This document shows positions 14,794 through 20,328 of a stretch of DNA of 22,752 nucleotides, piece after piece. Below the pieces are notes generated by a model that was not told the DNA's origin, did no database searches, and saw nothing but the letters and a program-made list of their open reading frames with translations. The stretch is from DATLAN01 sp035527455 (GTDB lineage Bacteria; Planctomycetota; Planctomycetia; Pirellulales; Thermoguttaceae). Position numbers and translations under genes: made by a program. The stretch covers positions 1-22,752 of the forward strand of contig DATLAN010000366.1 in NCBI GenBank assembly GCA_035527455.1, in the 5' to 3' direction. Each line of letters starts with the position of its first letter. Positions within the stretch are counted from its first letter, which is position 1.

Positions 14794-15719
14794 CAATCGA
14801 TTCTATGCTCCCACCCCCGGGGAACAAGCTCGCGCCGCGGCCCGCCGCCGTGCGTCTGCCAGAGGCCCGGCTCGGCGATAAACTCTCCAATTTCCGTCAA
14901 AGGCACCGCCAACGGTTGATCGGCCAGCATTCGCCGGGCTTCCTCCGGCGGCACGGCCAGGATCAGCTCGAAGTCCTCGCCGTCGCCCAGGGCGTGCTCA
15001 AGCGGCGTCGATCCGTCGGCCAATCGCTCGGCCAGCCGGCGGGCGTCTTCGGAAATCGGCACCGCGTCGGTCCGCACCACGGCCCCGCAGCGGCTCTCCT
15101 CCAGAAGATGGGCCAGGTCGCGTGAAAGCCCGTCGCTGACGTCGATGCCGGCGTGGAGCCGGTAGCGATCGTTCAACAGCAAGGCTTCGCGGACGCGCGG
15201 CTCGAAATCGAGGTGCCGACCCAGGATACTGCCGCCGAATTGGCCGGTGACCACGATCCGGTCGCCCGCTTTGGCACCGTCGCGGCGGAGCGGACCGTTG
15301 GCCGTGACTTCACCCAGCAGCGTGATGCTGATCGCCAGCGGCCCGTCCCAACTGTTGGTGTCGCCGCCGGCGATCGCCAACTCGTACTCTTCGGCCAAGG
15401 GGAGCAGTCCCTCGTACAAGGCCACGGCCAGATCCATGCCGCCTTTCCTCGGCAAGGCCAACGCGATCAACGCGGCCAGCGGCCGACTGGCCATGGCCGC
15501 CAGATCGCTCAGATTGGCCGCCAACGCCTTCCGCCCCACCCGACGCGGATCGACCTCGGCCAACTCGAAGTCGACGTGATCGGTCAGCAGATCGACGGTG
15601 ACCGCGCACTCGTCCACCCCGCGCATGGAAAGCACGGCCGCGTCATCCCCCGGCCCCAGCCGCAACAGCGGATGAGGCGGCAGCCGGTCACGCAAATGGG
15701 CGATCAGTTCGAATTCCAT
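14793..15719 (-). CDS. thiL: Thiamine-monophosphate kinase
   Basis: 308 residues from the ATG at 15719, which gives MEFELIAHLRDRLP; the frame is open to 15776 but the extra 19 residues are not family-like. ThiL motifs are all present: GPGDDAAVL (22-30), the TVDLLTDHVDF metal/substrate segment, ANLSDLAAM, GGDTNSWDG, VTGQFGGS, the GIDVSDGLSRDLAHL block and LGDGEDFELI. Known reaction: ATP-dependent phosphorylation of thiamine monophosphate to thiamine diphosphate, using Mg2+; cytosolic. It is coupled to tsaE by a one-base overlap. The start region has only a weak GACGGGAA ribosome site. It diverges from the toxin-antitoxin operon across 110 bp. Confidence 0.95.
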   Translation of the reverse strand: MEFELIAHLRDRLPPHPLLRLGPGDDAAVLSMRGVDECAVTVDLLTDHVDFELAEVDPRRVGRKALAANLSDLAAMASRPLAALIALALPRKGGMDLAVALYEGLLPLAEEYELAIAGGDTNSWDGPLAISITLLGEVTANGPLRRDGAKAGDRIVVTGQFGGSILGRHLDFEPRVREALLLNDRYRLHAGIDVSDGLSRDLAHLLEESRCGAVVRTDAVPISEDARRLAERLADGSTPLEHALGDGEDFELILAVPPEEARRMLADQPLAVPLTEIGEFIAEPGLWQTHGGGPRRELVPRGWEHRID

Positions 15720-15775
15720 GGTTCCCGTCAAAGGTTGGCCTCGATACCTCGTCCGCAGTTTCCCCAACACGTCCA

Positions 15776-15804
15776 TTGTACAAGAATGATCATCCGTTTA
15801 TAAT
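15776..15804 (+). promoter_or_regulatory. Predicted promoter and operator of the toxin-antitoxin operon
   Basis: TTGTAC (15776-15781) and a perfect TATAAT (15799-15804) are 17 bp apart, with the antitoxin ATG 25 bp beyond. The spacer contains the 8-bp palindrome ATGATCAT (15786-15793). Type II antitoxins commonly autorepress through such sites. Confidence 0.6.
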
Positions 15805-15829
15805 TGATGGTGTCCCGGGAGCGAATGCC

Positions 15830-16009
15830 ATGCAAAAAGAAAAGATCCAGCAGGTTGTCAACGCGATGCCCGAGGAGGTAGACGTCGACGAGTTGGTCGA
15901 GAAACTCTATTTGCTTCGCAAGATCGAGATCGCCGAGAGCCAACTCGCTGACGGAAGGGGCGTTTCGCACGAAGACGCGAAGAAGCGGCTTGAAAAATGG
16001 CTCGCATAA
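15830..16009 (+). CDS. Type II antitoxin partner of ParE-like toxin
   Basis: 59 residues with GGGAG eight bases upstream of the ATG. The protein is acidic and helical (EEVDVDELVEKLYLLRKIEIAESQLADGRG, then VSHEDAKKRLEKWLA). The pattern of one central helix plus a short C-terminal EDAKKRLEKW segment matches small antitoxins paired with ParE/RelE toxins. It has no evident N-terminal DNA-binding fold, so autoregulation is not certain. The toxin ATG lies 13 bp inside its 3' end, the tight overlap typical of type II modules. Confidence 0.85.
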   Translation: MQKEKIQQVVNAMPEEVDVDELVEKLYLLRKIEIAESQLADGRGVSHEDAKKRLEKWLA

Positions 16010-16293
16010 GCTGGGCACCGGCGGCCCTCGACGATCTGGACGCGGTCCTGACGTACATCGCCAAGGACGCTCCTCTAGCGGCCGTGCGCTTTGCCGAGAA
16101 GCTCATGGCTCGCATCGACCTGCTCGCCCAGCATCCTTTGATGGGCGGCTACATCCGGGAAGACCAGAGCCATACCTATCGGGAAACCATCCAGGGAAAC
16201 TACCGTGTGATTTATCGGGTCGAGGGCCGAACAGTGTACATCGTGACGGTCCATCATGCGGCCAGATTGCTCGATGCCGACGATCTCGACTAG
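15997..16293 (+). CDS. ParE/RelE-superfamily toxin
   Basis: 98 residues. It follows the ParE pattern: a start of ISWAPAALDDLDAVLTYIAK, then an AVRFAEKLMARIDLLAQHPLMG helix pair, and strands with YRETIQGNYRVIYRV and VYIVTVHHAARLL. ParE proteins inhibit DNA gyrase whereas RelE proteins cut mRNA on the ribosome; the long N-terminal helices and HPLMG turn favour the ParE branch, but target choice is inferred. It overlaps the antitoxin gene by 13 bp. A family A palindromic element begins seven bases after its stop. Confidence 0.88.
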   Translation: MARISWAPAALDDLDAVLTYIAKDAPLAAVRFAEKLMARIDLLAQHPLMGGYIREDQSHTYRETIQGNYRVIYRVEGRTVYIVTVHHAARLLDADDLD

Positions 16294-16299
16294 CACATC

Positions 16300-16414
16300 A
16301 GCACCAAACGGTTCTTGGCATCGCTGCGGCAAACTCTGGGGTGGCACGCCCTGAGGAACGAAGGGCGTGTCTTCCCAACGTTCCCCGCCCTTCGTTCCTC
16401 AGGGCGTGCCACCC
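16300..16414. repeat. Family A palindromic element, one outer arm missing
   Basis: It starts with AGCACCAAACGGTT, as does the copy at 3776-3942, and has perfect 29-bp inner arms (16339-16367 and 16386-16414). The left outer flank aligns with the reverse complement of the right flank of that copy. The matching right outer arm is absent. It follows the toxin stop codon by six bases. Confidence 0.8.
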
Positions 16415-16445
16415 ACCGTCACGAGGGCGTTTCAGGGAACCACGG

Positions 16446-16492
16446 ATCGAATACGGATTGAATGTCGAACAAGAAATGTCGAATGATGAAGG
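16446..16492 (+). repeat. Family B repeat unit, left arm of an inverted pair
   Basis: It contains GTCGAACAAGAAATGTCGAA, clearly related to 16562-16601 (complement) and 20083-20122. The two units here face each other across about 70 bp and end three bases before the protease stop codon. Confidence 0.6.
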
Positions 16493-16561
16493 AGAAGAAA
16501 ACCCCCAACCGACGCTCGGCTGCGGCGCCGGTGCTCCGTCATGGCGGTCTTCTTCCGCCAA

Positions 16562-16601
16562 CCTTCGCTATTCTACACTCCTTGTTCGATATTCGATATT
16601 C
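16562..16601 (-). repeat. Family B repeat unit, right arm of an inverted pair
   Basis: Read on the minus strand it begins GAATATCGAATATCGAACAA, identical over those 20 bases to the unit at 20083. It also contains a short tandem of ATATCGA. Confidence 0.7.
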
Positions 16602-16603
16602 CG

Positions 16604-17977
16604 TCAACCCCGCCGCGCGATCTTCACCGCCAGCGGCAGATAGCCGTAGAGCGTCTCGTCGCCGCGGAGGATGTAGAACTTCACCGGATTGAGACTGGCG
16701 AAGTCGGGACGTTTTAGGATGTAGGAGACGTTCTCGATCGACACGGTCTCCCAGATGTGCATGCCCACCAGCACGTCGCCGGGCCGAATCCCCTGCTGGG
16801 CGGCCGGACCGTCGCGGCTGACCGACGTGACCGTCAGCCCGCCACGATAGCGGCCGGGGAATCGGCGGACGAACTCCTTGGCCGACATCGCCTCCAACTC
16901 CATCCCCAACAGATCCCAAACCGGATGCGAAGGCGGCTCGGGTGCTTGCGGCACGGCGGCCAGCTCGAGTTGGACCGTGATCGGACCGTCGGCCCGTTGC
17001 ACGGCCAGTCGGACCTCTTCACCGGCCTTTCGTTCCAGCATCGCCCGATGAAAATCCAGAGTCCGCTCGGTCTTCACCTCCTCGACGGCCGCAATCAGGT
17101 CGCCGGATTCCAGCCCGGCCGACGCGGCGGGACTCTTCGGCGAGACCGACGCCACGAGCACCCCCCGCGGCGCCACGCCCGTATCGGCCGCCAGCACCAC
17201 GCCGTGCCACGTCTGGTCGCTGTTGCAGCGGGCCAACAAGTCGCCGGCGACGGCCATGGCCTTATCCACCGGAATGGCGAACCCGATCCCTTGAGCCCCG
17301 GCGCGAACCGCCACGTTGATCCCGATCATCTCGCCGTCGATGTTCAGCAGCGGCCCGCCCGAGTTGCCCGGATTGATGCTCGCGTCGGTCTGAATCAGGT
17401 CGTCGTAGTACTGGGCGTCGCTGACCTGCACGGCACGGTGCAGCGCGCTGATGATTCCCTGGGTAACGGTGTGCTCGTATCCGAACGCGTTGCCTACGGC
17501 CACGACCGTCTCGCCCGGCATCAGGTCCGACGACGTGCCCATGGAAATCACCGGCAGCCGGTCGGGTAGATCGATCTTGATCACGGCCAGGTCGGTTTCC
17601 GAATCGTGGGCCATTAGCGTCGCGGTGCACTGGCGACCACAGGCCAGCGTCACCTGGATCTGCCGCACGCCGTCGACCACGTGGTGGTTGGTGATGATGT
17701 ACCCGTGCGGATCGATCACGATACCCGTACCCATCCCGTTCACGCGGCGGCCGACCTCGGAACTGCCCAGCGAGACGCCGGACGCCACGACGGTCTTCTC
17801 CCCGCGGATATTGACGACCGACGGCCGCGCCCGTTGGACCGCCTTGACGATGGGCGTCTCCCGCAACTCGGAAGCGGCTCCGGGAAGCGAAAGCAGCAGG
17901 GCGCCGGCCAACGAAGCCAGGCTGAGGGAGACGATCCGGCGGCAGAACGTTCGTGGTCGCGCGGCTGGGTCGGGCAT
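16604..17977 (-). CDS. HtrA/DegP-family trypsin-like serine protease with two PDZ domains
   Basis: 457 residues from the ATG at 17977, chosen because it gives a signal peptide (RR, hydrophobic 14-32, cleavage near PGAAS); the frame stays open upstream to 18433 with no sensible protein. The protease domain (about 40-245) has the catalytic triad His99 (TNHHVV), Asp129 (ETDLAVIKI) and Ser206 (NPGNSGGPL). Two PDZ domains follow at about 255-345 and 350-450, the second with GLTVTSVSRDGPAAQQGI and RPGDVLVG. HtrA proteases degrade misfolded envelope proteins in the periplasm. No C-terminal anchor was seen. No Shine-Dalgarno sequence is evident. Its stop faces the toxin gene across repeats. Confidence 0.93.
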   Translation of the reverse strand: MPDPAARPRTFCRRIVSLSLASLAGALLLSLPGAASELRETPIVKAVQRARPSVVNIRGEKTVVASGVSLGSSEVGRRVNGMGTGIVIDPHGYIITNHHVVDGVRQIQVTLACGRQCTATLMAHDSETDLAVIKIDLPDRLPVISMGTSSDLMPGETVVAVGNAFGYEHTVTQGIISALHRAVQVSDAQYYDDLIQTDASINPGNSGGPLLNIDGEMIGINVAVRAGAQGIGFAIPVDKAMAVAGDLLARCNSDQTWHGVVLAADTGVAPRGVLVASVSPKSPAASAGLESGDLIAAVEEVKTERTLDFHRAMLERKAGEEVRLAVQRADGPITVQLELAAVPQAPEPPSHPVWDLLGMELEAMSAKEFVRRFPGRYRGGLTVTSVSRDGPAAQQGIRPGDVLVGMHIWETVSIENVSYILKRPDFASLNPVKFYILRGDETLYGYLPLAVKIARRG

Positions 17978-19141
17978 GAGGTCGATCGCAAGTGGTTGAC
18001 GGAGGACTCGCAGACGGCGCACGGTAGCCAGTGCGGCGTCGTTTACTTCTCGCCGCGCGAAGCGGGAACACCCTTGATAGATCGGTTCCCGCCGCGGGAG
18101 GCTTGACCGCGGGGCGCACGACCGGAATAACCTGCCCAGATTTCCTGCCGGGTGTGAAGCGGGGTAAGTCGCGCGAGAAGGGGCGGGAAAATGAGGGGTT
18201 TCTCGTTCCGAAGTCGAGTCCTGGCGTATTCTCCCGAACGCCCCCATTGTTATCCACTTCGGGCCTTCCGACGCAAAAACGGCTCCCTGCGGCCGTTTGG
18301 CGAATCGTCGACACCCCTTTTCGAACAACGAGTTACGTCCCCGGCAGCAACCGCCCGCTGGCGGCCGGACGCCGTTGTTTTCCGCCCCCTGCCCAACCAC
18401 CCGGCGAGGGCAAGCCGTCGCGATTCTGCGCAACTCCTTTTCCCCAAACGACTTACCTCACCCAACCGACCCTTGACACGAGCCCGCCGCTCGACTGGCA
18501 TGACGTGTTGTTGCGTCGTCGCAAGCCATGTTTCAACCACGACTTACCTCATTGTTTACCACTTTTCACGGATTTCGTGATCTCAGAGGCAACAATTCAA
18601 AACGCCCGTTGGGTCAATCTCCACCGTAGCCGACTTGTCAAAGATCGCTTCTCCCCGGGAGGAGTTGTACACAAATGTATACCACGTCCCGCGGCCGATT
18701 CTCAACCCCAAAACCGCCGGATTGGGCAGTTCGTGGTGTCCGGGCCAGACGGTCGTGCCCGGCAGGACCTACGCGACAGCGGGTCCTTGGCCTAAGTTTC
18801 TCGGCCCCTTGACATTTCGGGCTCGCCTCCTCAATATTGGTGGTGTTCCCAGGCAGGTCCCTGCACACCAGTGAGTTCCGGGCTGTTGGGCCGTTTGCGA
18901 CAGGCTGCGTCTTCTACCGAAAACCAGATAAGACCGCCGGATAAACGGGTGCGGCTTCCGCACCTCCTGACGCCAAAGGACTTGTCTGGCGAGAATCAGC
19001 AACTCAGGAATCGCCTTAGGCCGACGGATTTGTGGGCCTATGACGCAAATCGCGGGTATAGGCGCATCGGCGGACTAACAGAGTTAGGTTGCCAATAATG
19101 GCTCATAAAGACCCTTCCCCTATTCCACCTTGGTGCTTGCC
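17978..19141. other. Long intergenic region, no convincing gene
   Basis: About 1.16 kb upstream of the minus-strand protease gene and the plus-strand zinc-ribbon gene. Open frames up to 254 codons exist but have no recognisable family, signal peptide or ribosome site. Contents: a set of imperfect 30-bp direct repeats (18311-18551), a hairpin GGTGCGG/CCGCACC (18948-18964), and TTGACA boxes near 18473 and 18809 without good -10 partners. No tRNA-like fold was recognised. Confidence 0.55.
18311..18551. repeat. Three imperfect 30-bp direct repeats
   Basis: Copies begin at 18311, 18431 and 18522. The last two share the 12-mer CGACTTACCTCA (18449-18460, 18540-18551). Copy 1 matches copy 2 at 20 of 30 bases; copies 2 and 3 match at 21 of 30. 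An inverted GGTAAGTCG lies at 18163-18171. Spacing (120 and 91 bp) is irregular. Confidence 0.4.
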
Positions 19142-19708
19142 ATGAACGTCACATGTGGTAATTGCGGGGTAAATCTCAAGGCAAAGGACGAACTCGCTGG
19201 AAAGACGGCTAAGTGTCCGAAATGCGGCTGCGCGATTGAGATCCCCAGCCTAGTTCCGCCACCTGTCAAAGCAAGAATACCGCTCGCCACTGAACGCCAA
19301 AAGGAATATGCGACATCTTTGGACATCGAATTCCCGCCCGACATTAGTCGCAAAGAGATCAGTGACCTCATTGACGCTGCTGTGCAGAAGCGCGACGATG
19401 AACGGTTTAGGAGACTCGATGAGTTAAGTGATCGAGAGAGTGAGGCGTGGCAGAAACTGCGAGCAGAGATACTTGCGGAATTGGACGTCGAAGATTGCCG
19501 ATTGTCCAAGGCGGAACCGTCTCAGATGTTGGAGGAGTTCGGAAATAGAAATCGAGGAGCAATCTTGATTTCATTTGATTGGGACGATGGCATTGATTTC
19601 GAGGACTTAACCGGCGTGAAGTTTAGCGTAGAGTTTTCCGACGACATGGATGAAAGCAACGTGGGGTCTGTTCTAAGGTGGGTGTGTATTGCGATGCTGG
19701 GACGATAA
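19142..19708 (+). CDS. Zinc-ribbon protein of unknown function, lower G+C
   Basis: 188 residues from the ATG at 19142, directly ahead of the zinc-ribbon core. Residues 1-35 form a ribbon with two CxxC knuckles (CGNC and CPKC) spaced as in MJ0042-type or related ribbons, followed by IEIPSLVPPPVKA. Residues 48-85 (ATERQKEYATSLDIEFPPDIS to AAVQKRDDERF) form a helical T--Q--YA-SL-I--P motif seen in various bacterial proteins of unclear function. The rest is acidic (FDWDDGIDFEDL, EFSDDMDESN) and ends in a hydrophobic SVLRWVCIAML. Three sampled 60-base lines within the gene hold 87 G+C of 180, about 48 percent, well below the neighbouring genes, which hints at recent acquisition. No partner gene is evident. 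Confidence 0.8.
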   Translation: MNVTCGNCGVNLKAKDELAGKTAKCPKCGCAIEIPSLVPPPVKARIPLATERQKEYATSLDIEFPPDISRKEISDLIDAAVQKRDDERFRRLDELSDRESEAWQKLRAEILAELDVEDCRLSKAEPSQMLEEFGNRNRGAILISFDWDDGIDFEDLTGVKFSVEFSDDMDESNVGSVLRWVCIAMLGR

Positions 19709-19810
19709 CACGAGTAAAGGGCAAGATCCCATGCCTGGCGACCTAACCAAGCGATGAACCGGAACACACTCGCCTATTGGTTTTTCAACGTCGTACGCGG
19801 GTGGCCCCGT

Positions 19811-19861
19811 CGATTTTCCGGAGTAGGCATTGGTACATGAGTCGGCTTGTTCGGAAAATCG
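19811..19861. repeat. Family C 51-bp inverted-repeat element, copy 1
   Basis: It starts CGATTTTCCGGAGT and ends TTCGGAAAATCG, with perfect 10-bp terminal inverted repeats (19811-19820, 19852-19861). Its length equals that of copy 2 while the middle has diverged. Confidence 0.75.
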
Positions 19862-19974
19862 TCGGGGTCGCGGAGCGACAAGAGGCGTTCCCCTCAGGCG
19901 CGTCGCTCCCGTTGCCGCGCAAGGCCGACCATTCTCCGAATGCACTTTCTGGAGTGGACGGTGAGCAGCACCGC

Positions 19975-20025
19975 CGATTTTCCGGAGTGAGCGTTGCTGT
20001 GGGGTTCGGCGCGTTCGGAAAATCG
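19975..20025. repeat. Family C 51-bp inverted-repeat element, copy 2
   Basis: It has the same 10-bp termini (CGATTTTCCG, CGGAAAATCG), the same orientation and exactly the same length as copy 1; the starts are 164 bp apart. Confidence 0.75.
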
Positions 20026-20082
20026 TCGGTGGGCCGCAGCCACGAGAGGATCGCGGCAAGCCGCGGCACACGGAGAGGAACA

Positions 20083-20122
20083 GAATATCGAATATCGAAC
20101 AAGGAATGTTGAAGTGTGAAGG
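20083..20122 (+). repeat. Family B repeat unit, single copy
   Basis: It begins GAATATCGAATATCGAACAA and ends GTGTGAAGG, closely matching the unit at 16562-16601 (minus). It lies 12 bp before the family D palindrome. Confidence 0.7.
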
Positions 20123-20134
20123 CCGGGTGTGGGT

Positions 20135-20230
20135 GTAGGCCGGAACAAGCGCAGCGCAGTTCCGGCATTTCCTGCACTGACGCCGCATGACGGCAGGTGC
20201 CGGAACTGCGCTGCGCTTGTTCCGGCCTAC
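20135..20230. repeat. Family D palindrome, 33-bp perfect arms
   Basis: The arms are 20135-20167 (starting GTAGGCCGGAACAAGCGCAG) and 20198-20230, with a 30-base loop. It lies 99 bp beyond the stop of the beta-propeller gene and could terminate transcription from either side. Confidence 0.8.
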
Positions 20231-20328
20231 CTTGCTTTCGCCCTTTCGCAATGATCTCGACGAAGAACGTCCCACGGGCCGCCGATTCGACGACCTTTCG
20301 GGCCGCGGTAGCAAACCACGGTGGCGAT

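Larger units (their letters stand above)
16294..16603. other. Convergent intergenic region filled with repeats
   Basis: 310 bp between the stops of the toxin and protease genes. It holds a family A palindrome (16300-16414) and an inverted pair of family B units (16446-16492 and 16562-16601). No gene is supported; frames here give the repeat-derived peptides common to such elements. Confidence 0.65.
19709..20328. other. Convergent intergenic region, 620 bp, packed with repeats
   Basis: No gene is supported. It carries two 51-bp family C elements, a GGAGCGAC/GTCGCTCC inverted pair (about 19875-19911), one family B unit and a 96-bp family D palindrome. Long frames crossing it on the minus strand are shadows of these repeats and of the downstream gene. 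Confidence 0.65.

Noticed and set aside
18250..18258. TTATCCACT, one mismatch from a DnaA box
   Set aside because: A single box with no cluster, A+T-rich unwinding region or dnaA/dnaN neighbours does not support an origin.
18311..18551. Possible CRISPR array
   Set aside because: The repeats are degenerate (20-21 of 30), only three, unevenly spaced, and no cas gene is nearby.
18635..18874. Plus-strand 79-codon frame, possible small gene
   Set aside because: No ribosome site, no recognised family, and the opposite strand is open too; it could be a gene remnant but cannot be supported.
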